Notes: generated by a model not told the origin, from the sequence alone. Counted from the first letter of the stretch, positions 23,930-35,215 are shown. The stretch is DNA of 64,000 nucleotides from Anaeramoeba flamelloides (GCA_027625915.1 JANTQA010000012.1:4920501-4984500), one strand, 5' to 3'. Translations and numbers: made by a program.

Positions 23930-26900
23930 ATGTCCAAAAAGACACAAAACTCATTTTCTATATTTTTTCAAAAGAAGAAAGTTACACAAGAAAAGGAATC
24001 AAAAAACAAACAAAATTTTGTTCGCTTCCTGAAGCACAAAAAAAAGTGTAAAAAAAGGAAGTGGAATAAAAAAAAGAATAAAAATGAAAAAAATAAAAAA
24101 AATCAGGTTGGGAACGAAAAGGAACAAAAAAGTGATACCCCCATAAAGGGGTCTCCATGTGGCAATGAAACAGAATCCTACTTGGTGATTGTGCTTCAGA
24201 AAAGGTTGCTTAAAAAACAAGCAAAATACAACGATTTGCGAAGACAGCAGGACGCCACACCTACTCTTGAGAAATACAAAGAAATGATCGACACTCTCAC
24301 AAAGCAAGAACTGGAAAGGGAGCGTTTGCTGGAAGAACATCAGCAGAGTCAAAAAATGGTAGAGCTTACGAAGAGTGCTCTGCTTGAGAATTTCAAAGCA
24401 GAAAAATTAAGGATAATCCATAACTTGGAGCAAAAAATCAATACACACAAGAAAAAGGAGCAATTCAAGCAGTACCAAAAGTTAGTAGCCACATTCGAGC
24501 AAAACAACAAAAAGTTTGAAATAATGCACAAACAAACCTGTAAATTACAGAAAAAATTAATTAACTTAAGGTTGGCACTTGGAGAAGCCCAAATGAAGAC
24601 TGTGAGAATCCTGGAGTCCCAGACAACTGAGCAAGAGGACTACATCAAGGGCTCAAAGAATAACTTGATAGTCTTGCAAAGGAAGATCAAAAAAACAGAA
24701 TTTGATATCAAAATCCTGTCTCAAGTGGTCCGTGGATCGTCTCGATCACAAGATATGAGCTTGATGGAAATTAACCTTAAAAGAAAAGCACAGCGTTATG
24801 AGAACATGTTGCTGTTGAAACAAATAGAGGCACTCTCAAATTTAATAGTTCCCTTTGATCGTCTCTCTTACAGTCCTCATTCCAAGATTTCACCAAGAAG
24901 CAACGACAACGACAACTACAACTACAACTACAACTACAACTACAACTACAACTCCACAGACAACAAAAACAGAAACAAAATAGGGAAAGTTGGGAACTCA
25001 AAATCTGAATATTTTGAAAGCAAACTAAAATCAATACAAAGACTTGACTCCAAGTTAATACATTCCAATTCCTTTAACATTTCCACCAATACCACCAATA
25101 CCTCAAACAACCCCTTTGACCACTCAGACAATCCCTTCAATATCTCAAACGATCGCTTCAGTAATTCAAAAAATCCCTTCAATACGAAAATGAATTATAA
25201 ACAATTGCAATCAAATATCCATTTGACAAATTATAGCTTGAATTTATTTACTAGCTCGATCTTAACTTCTGATTCTGAAACTTTTGAATTCCAAAAAACA
25301 AATGATAACACATTGACGAGGGATACCAAAATAAAACGTACCCAAAATCTTTCAAAGTCAAATCACAATATGATGTCGCAACCTACTTCACCAACTTGCT
25401 TAATATCCTCACACCAATTCAATTCTAAAATACCATACACAACCTCGTCAACCACAGCAGCAGTGACAACTTCTGTCTCGACAACATCTACAACTTCATC
25501 AAAGATAATAAGAAAAAGCAAATCAAAAAAAAAGAAATTTAAGAAGATGAGAAGCAATTCTTGTGTTTCATCAAAAAATACTTTAATTTTTCAACAAACA
25601 AGAAAATCATCAGATCCCTTAAGACCAAGTCAAATTTTTTCCCACGATTATAAGAATCAGATTCTTGATCAAAAAGAGGGGCCAATCCAAATTCCCAAGA
25701 GCAAACCAGAATTAGTTGAAAAAACAAAAATAATCAAAATTACAACTTTATCCCAATTACTCTCAATAACAAAGGGGATTGAATATTTTAAAGAATTTTT
25801 ATTCACTCAATACAATCAAGAGAATATTCTATTTTTCCAGCAAGTGAAAAAATTTAAACAGGAGTGCAGAACTGAGAAACAAATCGCAAAAGAGGCAAAA
25901 AAAATATTTTTAAAATTTATCAAACCGGAAAGCTTGTTTGAAATTAATATTGTATCGGAGATGAGAAAAAAAATTATTAGCCAAATTAAATTAAAAAAGT
26001 TTTCCTTACAAATGTTTAACGACGCCCAGGAAGCAGTTTTTAATCATTTGGAATTAAACTCTTTCAAGGATTTTTTGCAATCAGATTTATATGAAGAATT
26101 AATCCAAAAGTTAAAAGCAAATAATCAATCACAAGATTATTATTTCAACGATCAAATTAAAAAAATTAAATTAATTAGACTGTCCCGTCAGAACGACATT
26201 TTGAATAACAATATAAATTTCATTAATGATAATGATGATGAGAACGATACTGATAATTTATATTTTGGGTATAAAGACAGAAACAATACCCGTCGTGACA
26301 ATGCGAACAAGATCAACAGTAAGATCAATAATTACAATAAACCAAATCAATTAATCGAAGAATTATTAACAATGGTATTGGATTTATTAAACATTGGCTA
26401 TTCAATTAGCAACAAATCAATTAATTTGAAATCCGTTTCCAAAATGATACCCTTCACAAGGTTTGTCAAAAAAACTGCCAAATTGAAATATTTGAATTTG
26501 GACTTGATGAACGATAAACAAAGATTATGCTTTTTTTTGAATTGCTATAATGTTATGATGCTACACTCGTTAATAATTAATGGAATACCTAAAGATTTGG
26601 AAAGCCAGAAAAAGCAAAGAAAAAAGTCAAAATATATAATCGGCGACCATGTCTTTTCCTTATTAGACATTTTTAATGGCATCCTAAGAAACAATAAAAA
26701 CCCCAAGCAAACAAATTCATACTTTAAAAACAACGACCCCAGAGCTAAATACAAAATCAAAAAGCTTGATCCAAGAATACACTTTGCCATAATAAATCAT
26801 AAATTTGAAAATAATATCAAAAGCTATACAGTGGGGAATCTAGATCAAACACTCCACAAAATCACTTCAAACGTTTTCAAAACAATTTTACATGAGAAAA

Positions 26901-27163
26901 GCCATCTGATTTCCCTACCGAAACGGTTCCAAAAATATATTAATGATTTTGGCGGCAACTATCAGCTAAAATTTTGGATTTTGAATAGTTACAACTTGAG
27001 GCCATCAAAGAAAAAAAAGTTGGATACAAATAATGTTGACGATAAGGGTTTTGGGAAATATAAAAAAATTTCCATCAAATATTTTAATGAAAATCATAAT
27101 AAATTATTTATTAATGTAAATATTCAAAGAACATTTTTAAAAAAATTTGGACATAATTTTTAA
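23930..27163 (+). CDS. RGS and DUF547 domain protein, 1077 aa, intronless
   Basis: Order along the protein: Lys-rich N-terminus (1-60); long coiled coil (about 100-310, e.g. LEEHQQSQKMVELTKSALLE); Asn/Tyr tract (about 325-342, repeated NY); Ser/Thr/Asn-rich linker with three NPF motifs (about 393-416); basic stretch of Lys (about 530); RGS domain about 602-730 (YFKEFLFTQYNQENILFFQ, FNDAQEAVFNHLE, FKDFLQSDLYEEL); DUF547 about 806-1010 (DKQRLCFFLNCYNVMMLHSL, DPRIHFAIINHK). RGS domains accelerate GTP hydrolysis by G-alpha subunits; DUF547 has no settled function. RGS-DUF547 fusions are, as I recall, typical of some amoeboid protists. NPF motifs bind EH domains, suggesting an endocytic link (inference). 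The first in-frame ATG is used; TAA end. The RGS call is strong; catalytic competence is not assessed. Confidence 0.9.
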   Translation: MSKKTQNSFSIFFQKKKVTQEKESKNKQNFVRFLKHKKKCKKRKWNKKKNKNEKNKKNQVGNEKEQKSDTPIKGSPCGNETESYLVIVLQKRLLKKQAKYNDLRRQQDATPTLEKYKEMIDTLTKQELERERLLEEHQQSQKMVELTKSALLENFKAEKLRIIHNLEQKINTHKKKEQFKQYQKLVATFEQNNKKFEIMHKQTCKLQKKLINLRLALGEAQMKTVRILESQTTEQEDYIKGSKNNLIVLQRKIKKTEFDIKILSQVVRGSSRSQDMSLMEINLKRKAQRYENMLLLKQIEALSNLIVPFDRLSYSPHSKISPRSNDNDNYNYNYNYNYNYNSTDNKNRNKIGKVGNSKSEYFESKLKSIQRLDSKLIHSNSFNISTNTTNTSNNPFDHSDNPFNISNDRFSNSKNPFNTKMNYKQLQSNIHLTNYSLNLFTSSILTSDSETFEFQKTNDNTLTRDTKIKRTQNLSKSNHNMMSQPTSPTCLISSHQFNSKIPYTTSSTTAAVTTSVSTTSTTSSKIIRKSKSKKKKFKKMRSNSCVSSKNTLIFQQTRKSSDPLRPSQIFSHDYKNQILDQKEGPIQIPKSKPELVEKTKIIKITTLSQLLSITKGIEYFKEFLFTQYNQENILFFQQVKKFKQECRTEKQIAKEAKKIFLKFIKPESLFEINIVSEMRKKIISQIKLKKFSLQMFNDAQEAVFNHLELNSFKDFLQSDLYEELIQKLKANNQSQDYYFNDQIKKIKLIRLSRQNDILNNNINFINDNDDENDTDNLYFGYKDRNNTRRDNANKINSKINNYNKPNQLIEELLTMVLDLLNIGYSISNKSINLKSVSKMIPFTRFVKKTAKLKYLNLDLMNDKQRLCFFLNCYNVMMLHSLIINGIPKDLESQKKQRKKSKYIIGDHVFSLLDIFNGILRNNKNPKQTNSYFKNNDPRAKYKIKKLDPRIHFAIINHKFENNIKSYTVGNLDQTLHKITSNVFKTILHEKSHLISLPKRFQKYINDFGGNYQLKFWILNSYNLRPSKKKKLDTNNVDDKGFGKYKKISIKYFNENHNKLFINVNIQRTFLKKFGHNF

Positions 27164-28218
27164 TTTTTGTTCTTGTATTGCTATTTTTCTTCCTTTTCAA
27201 TAGAAAGATTAATATTTTAAATTTTAATTTTGATAAAAATATACAGAAAGTGATTCTATTTTCTTTTCTTTTGCAATTTCATTTTATTGTTTTAAATATT
27301 AATAATTTCTTTCTTTTTCTCCACCTCACTATTTTATAAAATTTTCGTAAAACAAACCTTTTTTCTTAATATATTTATATGTTAAGATTAAATCAAACAT
27401 GAACTTGCCCATAATATTTTTTTTTTTTTTTTTTGGATAAATTATTGATATATATATATATATATATATACTTTATTTATTTATTTATTTTATCATTTCC
27501 TATCTTTTACTTTTTTCTATGCCTTCTTTTCTTTGTATTTATTTTTATTCTTGTTTTGTTTTGTGTTTTTTTATTCATAAATTTTTTTTAATTTCATTGT
27601 TTTTTTTTTTATTATTTTTTTGAGAACTAAATTTAAATGATTAATATTATAAATATAATTAAAAAAATAAAAATTGAAAATAATTATTTTTTTTCATTTT
27701 TTTCTTGTTTGTAAATTCTTTATTTTAAGATAATTTCTTAATTTTTTTTGTGTTTATTTTTGAAATAAACACTTCTTTGAAAATTTGATACAACAAATAA
27801 TCATAAATGGGCAAAAAAAAAAATCTCAAATTATTGATATTTTATAAAAATAAATCATAAAAAACATCAATTTATGTAACTGAGTATTAATGCGGGCATA
27901 AGTAACTCTTTTTTGATAAATTAAAAAAATAATCTAGAATAGAAATTTGTGTTTTCAATAAAAATTAAAGGGGAAAACCAAAAAATTATTGTGTGAAATA
28001 TATAAGCTTAATTTCAAAAATAGGGGCAAATTTTTGATTGAAAAAAAATTGTAGTTTCTCATTTAGTGAATACCAAAATTCAACCCAGAAAAATCAGAAC
28101 TTAAAACTAAAAAATAACTGTCTAAAACACCCTTTTCTGTTTTAATTATTATTTCTAATAAAAGAATAGAGAAAAGAAACCCATTAAGAAAAAAATAAAT
28201 CTGACCCTATTTTTTGAA

Positions 28219-28670
28219 ATGATTTTTCATCTTAAAATTATCCATTTAAGATTCACCATTGCTTCCAAGAACCTTTTGAAACAACTTTCCATCAGAGTTA
28301 TCAGATTTTTACTATTTACCCATTTGGTATCAACCCAAACTTTCCTTGATACCTTTTTCAAGATAAAAAGAATCTCAACAAAAGAAAGAAAAAGAAAAAG
28401 AAAAAGAAAAGAAAACGAAAACAAAACCAATTTTTTGAATGTACAACAAAGAACTCAAAGATAAAATGAATACGATCACATTCATCACATTGTCTCCAAA
28501 TGAAAGAGAAAAGAAGATCTTATTTGATCTTGCTATTTCTTCACTTTTCAAGGAACCATTGTAACTCATTAAAGCAAATTTAGTTGATACTTGTTTTCGA
28601 AGCAAACACTTCTTGGGTGTTTTACTTTCTTTGAATTTTACAATCCCCTTCCCCAATGCTAATTAATCTC
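28219..28670. other. Compositionally distinct segment with ORFs on both strands
   Basis: GC is clearly above the flanks. Plus: a 32-codon ATG frame at 28466 (MNTITFITLSPNEREKKILF...) followed in the same frame, after one stop, by VDTCFRSKHFLGVLLSLNF. Minus: a 93-codon frame (28656-28375, begins at TTG) reading VKFKESKTPKKCLLRKQVST. Which strand is real, if either, cannot be decided by eye. A purine-rich AAAGAAAG tract lies at 28380-28425. Confidence 0.25.
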
Positions 28671-29406
28671 ATCTCTTGAATATTAACGGTTTTCAAAAAT
28701 GTTCTTGTTAATTCAACATAAAAATAAAAATATGGAATCATTTTGAAAGAAAAATTGCAAAAAAATGAATTCAACTTTGGGAAATTTTCATTAAAAGAAG
28801 ATTGTTTGTTGATATTAAATATTCAATAATGACTTTTAAAAGATATTGGGTTCCGAATATTTGGTTAACACAACACACATACCAATAATTTAGAAAATAC
28901 TAATGATGACCCTATTTTTGAAATTTAGCTTATGTAATTTCACAATAAATTAGTAATCCACCAAATGATTAGATAAAATTAATTAATATAAGGTGAAAAA
29001 TTATAACTATATAAACACAACTACAACCATAATCAATTATTGTAAAAAAAATTATGATTTAATAAAGTAGATTAAGTAAGCAAAAAAAAAAAAGAAAGAA
29101 AGTAAAAAAACAAATAGAAAATGCCGAGAGAGTCTTTATCTATCGAATTTAGTGAATTTTTCTATTTTGAGATCCTATTATTTTATGTTATTTTTATTTT
29201 ATTTTATATTGATCAAAATTAGAAAAAAAAAAACAAGGTGTGGCATATAAATAACTTTAGAAACCAACATGGAAAAATAATAACATTTTTAGAAAAATAA
29301 AATAAAAACAGTAACCCATAATTTCATATGGAAAATATTTTGAATGATAATTATGATTACTGGTCTGTAATTTCAAATAAAATAAGTTTTTTAACCGCCT
29401 TGTGCT

Positions 29407-29619
29407 ATGTTAGTACAAGAAATAAACACGATTAAAGATAGATTAGATTTAAATATTGAATCAAATTTAAATACCAGAAACTTCCAAAAATCCAAAAAAA
29501 AAATTCGAGAAAAAAATAAAAAACTTAAGGGAGTAGTATTTTTTGAAAATAAAATGAAATCTTGTCAAAATCTTGACAAAACTTTTTTTTGTAATTTGTG
29601 TTTCGATTTTATGAAATAG
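29407..29619 (+). other. Possible small ORF, 70 aa, unknown
   Basis: ATG frame after a relatively GC-rich leader (AACCGCCTTGTGCT). The product is Lys/Asn/Glu-rich, probably helical, with CNLCFDFMK at the end. It has no family resemblance and no introns. About this many frames of this size are expected by chance in 64 kb of such DNA. Confidence 0.25.
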
Positions 29620-31361
29620 ATGAGTTAACCCACATCTAAACAATTTAATAATTGATTCTCTTTTCTTGAAATCAATAATTCACATGTTTTCAATATAAAA
29701 ACAAGAAAAGTAACTAAATATTTTGATTAAAAATTAAGTTAATTCTTGAAAAATGAAAAACTTATTTTTGGTTTTCTGTTAAAAAAGTAAATGGTTTAGA
29801 AAGAAAATTTTTTATTTGGTTATTATTTTTAATAATTAATATTTCAATTCAAATATTAGTCAATATTACTAATTGAGGTATCGGTGATTTAATAGATGAA
29901 TTTTTGATAGAAATTTAAAAAATGTTTATCAATTATATTTAGATCTATTATGCAAAATTTTTTTCTTTAAGGTTTTCTAAAATTTGTTTTCTGGTTTTCA
30001 AAAAATAAAAAAAAATACAAAAAAATTTTCCCTTTTGAAAAATTGTTTGATCTTATTCAAAAGAATACTTATATACAATTCAAATCATTTTTGGCAGAAA
30101 AAAAAATTGATTTTGAATTTTGGTGATAAAATTACAAAACTCCAAATTATCTTCAAGAAAATTTTAATATGAAAAATCGAATTTCATCTTAGAACAAAAA
30201 CAAAATTTCTAGAGTAAAATTTTTCAATGATTTTAACAATTTTTCTAATTATAACTCTCCTTCTTAAAAAAATAAAATCGTTTTTCAATTGGTTTAACAT
30301 ATATTTTCTATAGTTTAACCAAAAGAATGATCTGAAAAAAAAAATCTTTATATTGTTTTATTATTTTCTTTTATTGATGGAAGAAATGTAAATAAGACTC
30401 AAAATGAACTTTTACTTCAATTTCCCCTAACATCAAAACTTCACGTGTTATATGGTGTTTATAACAAAACAAAAAAAAAATAGATTTTTTTGATAAAATG
30501 ATCTATTTTAATCTGTGAAATAAAGATCAGAAATACTTTAACTAAAAGTAAAGGGATATTATTTGAGTTACCTGAGAGTAATTCATTTTGATCTTCGAAA
30601 AACAAGTATTTGGGAAATAAAAACAAGAAAATGATTAAAAGTATATTTTTAAATTCAAAATTATATTTATTTGAGAAAATTAGATTTATTTTGATTTTTT
30701 ATTTATTTCTATATATTTCTGATCGTATTTTTTAGATTTTTTTTTTAATTGTACAAGAAGAAGTGTAATTTTAGATAAAAATTTTAAAAGTGGATCTCAA
30801 AAGTTTATAAAAAAATAATTTAATGTTAAGGACACCATTCCACTCATTGTGTTGAGTTATTGTTTTATTTCATATTTGATTGTAAAAAAGAATTTTTATT
30901 CTGAAGAAAATATTAAAAGAAATTATTACTTTTTAAGTTCAAAAAAATTTTATAATTAATTTTTGACTGATTATGTAAAAAAATTGACTTTTATGGATTT
31001 TCAAATAAAAGTATATATTTAATCACATTTTAAACTTGTAAAAGTAATTCAAAAAAAATATTTATGTTGTTTTGGAATTTTGTTTTGTGTTTAGATTTTG
31101 TTAAAGGTAATAAATGGGTTTGTTAGTTATTTTATTTTTAATTATTTATGTGATTCAGAATTGACAATTATTTGTAGTTATAATTGTTATTTTATCATTG
31201 TAACTATGCTTATGGATCTCTTTATATAAAGTTTTTTTGTTAGAATAGGTATTTGTTTTGTGAAAATAATCAAAAGTGAGTGTTATTTTAAATTCGATAT
31301 TGATAGATGATTATTTTCTATTTTGTATCTAATCATATTATTTTAAGCTTATTGAATGTAT

Positions 31362-31433
31362 GGGTCTGTAGCTCAGGGGTAGAGCGTCTCTTTAGCGTAG
31401 AGGAGGCCTGGGGTTCGATTCCTCATAGATCCA
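31362..31433 (+). tRNA. tRNA-Ala (anticodon AGC), no intron
   Basis: A 72-nt cloverleaf. Acceptor stem GGGTCTG/TAGATCC with two G-U pairs, D arm GCTC-AGGGGTA-GAGC, anticodon stem TCTCT/AGAGG around loop TTAGCGT (anticodon AGC, read as IGC for GCU/GCC alanine codons), five-base variable region, T arm TGGGG-TTCGATT-CCTCA, discriminator A. The internal A box (TAGCTCAGGGGTAG) and B box (GGTTCGATTCC) for RNA polymerase III are intact. CCA is not encoded beyond the discriminator. It is the only tRNA seen in the window. Confidence 0.97.
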
Positions 31434-31434
31434 C

Positions 31435-31458
31435 TTTTTTTAATTTTTTTTTTTTAAA
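31435..31458 (+). terminator. Pol III terminator of tRNA-Ala
   Basis: A run of seven T starts two bases after the discriminator, followed by a second run of twelve T, as expected for RNA polymerase III termination. Confidence 0.8.
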
Positions 31459-32538
31459 AACATACTTTGTTTCTCTAAAATTAAATACAATCGATTTTAG
31501 AGAACAAAAAAATAGATATTGAGAGTTCAATCAAAGTATTTTGACTTAAAGAGATTTACTCTTGAACCTCATCAACAAAGAATTATTCTCTTATTATTTT
31601 TAAAAGATAAGTTTAAGTTCACTTTACCAAAATATTTTTCTAGTTAATTAGTCCAAAGAAAATCCAAAGATCTTTACAACATCTTTTAGAAACGCTATTA
31701 TTAAAATGAAATTAAACTTCCTTATTAAAATCTAAGACTAATTTTTTACTCTGCTAAATTGATTATAACAGATATAATTAATATATATATTTGGAAATTG
31801 AAATAAAAATTTTTATTTTTTAATTGGAAAATAACAGTATATAAAAATATATAAAAGAAGATAATAACAGACTACTTGTAAATATAATAAAGACCATAAT
31901 ATTGAGTAATAAAAAATTTAATCTAAATTCATTAATTTTAACATAAACCAATAAGTTTTATTATTTTTTTATTACTTGAGTTAACCAAAAAAAAAAAAAA
32001 AACCACTTTATGAACAAAAAAAATCTTTTAGTTTTTAAATAAAAGATGACCAAAACACTAGAATAGCTTGATAATACTGTTTATTGAAAAATAAATCGAA
32101 TAAAATTTTCATTCTATTTTCCATAATAATTGTTCAATAGATCAAATTAAAATTAAAACAGTTTATTTTTTTTAAAAGCCAAAAAAAAAAAACAATTATA
32201 AAAAAGAACCTTATTTCAAGGAATATTTATATATTTTATTTCCAGAAAAATCATCTTTATTCGAATAATTATATACTGAGTATTATTAGTTTTTTTCCCT
32301 CTTTTTTTTTTTTTTTTGAGAAATAAATGGTAGATACTTTCTTTGTAGTTTCTAAATATAATAACTATGTTGAACATAACAAGTGAATAAATGTGAATTT
32401 TCTCAAAATCTTAATTAACAAGTTATGTTTTTCATTAAAAAAAAAATAGAATTCAAAAGCTGTTGTTATTGGCTAGTGCAATTAACAGCAGTTCCAAGGC
32501 TACCATAAAATTTTAAATAAAACACAATCGAATTTTAT
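31459..32538. other. Intergenic AT-rich stretch downstream of tRNA
   Basis: No gene seen. The block near 32075-32150 (TTTATTGAAAAATAAATCGAA and following) recurs in diverged form at 57660-57720, 57830-57880 and 39515-39560, so at least part is dispersed repeat. Confidence 0.4.
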
Positions 32539-32883
32539 ATTCTTATTTTACACTTCAAAAAATTCGGAAATAAGAGTTATTATTCAAAAAAAATTTTCTA
32601 TAAATGAGCTATTATTCAAATTTTTGGATCATCAAAAAAAAAAAAATTTGAAGATTCGTGAAACTTTTAAAAATATTGATCAAAAAAAGGTAAATTTTTA
32701 AAGATCAGTAAATATTGATATTTTTTTATACTTTTTTGGACTGACAATTTTTAAGTGCTTCACGAATCTTCAAATTTTTTTTTTTTTGATGATCCAAAAA
32801 TTTGAATAATAGCTCATTTATAGAAAATTTTTTTTGAATAATAACTCTTATTTCCGAATTTTTTGAAGATGTAAAATAAGAAT
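32539..32883. mobile_element. Foldback element with about 125-bp arms
   Basis: Left arm 32539-32663 (ATTCTTATTTTACACTTCAA ... GAAGATTCGTGAA) and right arm 32757-32883 (TTCACGAATCTTCAAATTTT ... GTAAAATAAGAAT) are inverted copies with only a few differences, around a loop of about 95 bp. There is no coding content. Near-identity of the arms suggests recent origin or maintenance by pairing. It could be a MITE or a hairpin RNA source. Confidence 0.85.
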
Positions 32884-32929
32884 AGAAAACTAAATTTTGT
32901 TTATTTATTTATTTTTTGTGAGAAAAGGG

Positions 32930-33420
32930 TAATCAAAGAAAATTTACTAAATAAAAAAGAGAAGAAGAAAAATAATTAAAATATTAAAGTAAAAAAATAG
33001 TATATCATTTACTTGACCAAATTAAAAATTATCCACTGTCGTTAGGTTTTCCAGGGTTTGAAAGAATTTAGTAAAATCCTTGATTTTACTAAATTATTTC
33101 GAATCCTGGAAAACCTAGACACTCCCACTGAAACAGGAGGAGTAAATATCCGATAGAAAGATTATTAACAATAAATAAGATTCTACAAACTATGATTAAT
33201 AAATTGGTATTCCACTGTCGCTAGGTTTTTTTTTAATTTAAAAGAATTGAGTAAAAAATTTGATTTTGCTCAATTCTTTTGAATTAAAAAAAAACCTAGA
33301 CACCGACAGTACCTCCGAAGAGTCCGGCACTATGTACCCGGATTTGTATATTTTTTACTATTTTATGTATTTTTTATTTTCAATTTTTTTATTTTCATTT
33401 TTTCTTTATTACCCAAAGTA
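32930..33420. repeat. Host repeat carrying two hairpin modules
   Basis: Inverted counterpart of 17120-17560. Two stem-loop units are inside: 33039-33124 and about 33215-33310. The first is flanked by the direct repeat CCACTG (33033-33038 and 33125-33130) and is missing from the 17-kb copy; the second is shared by both copies. Confidence 0.8.
33039..33124. mobile_element. Stem-loop module, 86 bp, with 6-bp direct repeats
   Basis: Arms GTTAGGTTTTCCAGGGTTTG / ATCCTGGAAAACCTAG and inner AAAGAATTTAGTAAAAT / ATTTTACTAAATTATTTC pair almost perfectly round a short loop. CCACTG occurs on both sides, like a target-site duplication. Related modules occur at 14.7, 17.2, 33.2, 36.1-36.7, 43.3-43.6, 44.6-45.0, 50.4-50.7 and 62.0-62.65 kb, always as near-palindromes with CCTAGRCAC-like and CCTAACGRCAG-like ends. 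Confidence 0.75.
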
Positions 33421-33545
33421 AAACCCCATTTTGTTTAATTAAAAGTTTATGGTAGGCTTGAAAAGACTGTATATGAAAAGTTTAAAAGAGAATAATCAAT
33501 AACAGCCTTCTTAATATTTGTATTTTAAACTTTAAATTGATTATA

Positions 33546-33862
33546 GTTGAGAAAAAAATATGCGGCATGAAAATAATCCCAGACAAGATTTTTGATTCAG
33601 AGTTTTAGGAAATTTAATATGTAATTTCATTTATTTTCAATTAAATCCTTTTTATAAATAACCAAATTTTTTATGGACAAACCACTAAACCTACCCAAAG
33701 TTCAGTAAAGCCGGGTTTCTATAGAATTTTCAAAGGTTTCTCCATAAAAAAAAAAAGATTTGATTTTAAATATTTAAAATAACATAACAATTTTCCATAT
33801 ATTTAGAATTAAAAATCTTGTCAGGTATTTTTTACACTACTTTATATCGGATCTGTTATCGC
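33546..33862. mobile_element. TIR element, short copy of the ATGTCCGG family
   Basis: Ends resemble those of 58037-58523: GAGAAAAAAATATGCGGCAT, ATCCCAGACAAGATTTTTGA on the left and AAAAATCTTGTCAGGTATTT on the right. The interior block ACCTACCCAAAGTTCAGTAAAG matches ACCTACCTAAAGTCCATCAAAG of the 58-kb copy. It lacks most of the middle that, in the 58-kb copy, holds a host exon. Confidence 0.65.
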
Positions 33863-34023
33863 TCTATTCAATAAAAAATTTGAGGTTAAAGTTTTTTTCT
33901 ATGAAATTATAAATATAATCCAGAAATAATAAATAAAAAGGATAAAATGTTGCTGTTTGACCGATTGAATTACAAAAATGATTAAAATAATCATTAAATC
34001 TCATTTTTAGAATTTGAAAAAAG

Positions 34024-34507
34024 TACAGTGGTGTAAATAACCCGTGTTGAAAACCTTTAACCCATTACAAAAATTTAGCTCAGGTTTTTTTTTTTTTCAA
34101 ACTTGAGTATTTGAAGATAGGAAGATCTCCATATATTCTTGGTTCAGATTCAAATTGACTTTAGAGGTTAGATCTTTGATTAAGCAAAATATCTCAATAA
34201 TATTAAATGCTTTTGTTTTTAAAAATTCGTCATATTTTCAAAATTTCTGAGATAAAACCATTGTTAAATCAAAATTCAAAAATGAAATTTTATATTTATT
34301 TTTGGTCAAAAAATAGCATTTTAATCTTACCATATCTTCATAATTTTTTTATAAAAATTATTTAAATAACCCTATTTCTTGTTTATATACTGTTGTAATC
34401 CCGTTGAATTATTTCTTTTTTTTCTACAATCAGCCAATATTTTTTGCAAGAGTCAAATTTTTCGTAATGGGTTAAAATAAAAAACATGGATTATTTACAC
34501 CACTGTA
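34024..34507. mobile_element. Tc1/mariner-type MITE, 484 bp
   Basis: Perfect inverted ends TACAGTGGTGTAAATAA ... TTATTTACACCACTGTA. TA on each side is the hallmark duplication of Tc1/mariner insertion, and CAGTGGTG-like termini are usual for that superfamily. There is no transposase frame, so it is non-autonomous; the source is not in the window. Confidence 0.85.
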
Positions 34508-35215
34508 TTTTTCTTCTATAATTAAAAAATAAAAATATTCTTAAGATTATAAAAAATAAAGATTCATGTAGTTTAGATTATCCAAAATTGATGATTCATT
34601 TATTTTTGATTCCTTGATTAATTTTTTTAAATCACAATTTAAGAATTAAGGTAAAAGGGACACTAATAAGTCCCCACTTTTAAATAATAAGAAAGCTGTT
34701 TCCACTTTTAAGACATAAACTTTCAACAAAATTTAAGGAACAAAAAAAAAATCCCAAATTAAGGCACATTTTTTGGAATTTTTTTTTTCTCTTTTTTTGG
34801 ACTATTAATCTGAAATTGGTACCTTAATTTGAGATTTTTTGTATGTCTTGAAATTCGCAGAAGTTTGTGTCTGAAAATCGCAACTGACTGTAAAAAAAAA
34901 AAATATAGCCAAATAATAAATTTTTAATTGGGATCATTAGTGAAAAAACTAAAAATTTATTATTCTTTAATAAATTTAAAATATTTTTTTGGAATTACTT
35001 TTGAATTATTGGTCAATAGAATCCATCAAATTCAATTATAGTATACTTTAATTACTGATGGATCTAGGATGATTCTCATCCCTAAAATTAATTTAATTTG
35101 TCTCTCACATCACTTGGTTTATACTTTATCTTAATTTCTTTTGACTTTGAACTCAGAGCCATTGGGTTTTAAAAGGAAAATGAAACTCAATGTAATAAGA
35201 CGATTGTTACAGCTG

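Larger units (their letters stand above)
27164..31361. other. Long intergenic stretch, low complexity, few weak ORFs
   Basis: No supported gene. There is a (TA)n tract at 27450-27471 and T/A runs throughout. 28219-28660 is less AT-rich and open on both strands (see separate entry). A 70-codon ATG frame at 29407-29619 (MLVQEINTIKDRLDLNIESN...) is hydrophilic and ends FFCNLCFDFMK; it is possible but unsupported. Confidence 0.4.

Noticed and set aside
24000-26790. Several minus-strand frames opposite the RGS-DUF547 gene
   Set aside because: They are shadows of the 1077-codon plus frame, which has recognisable domains.
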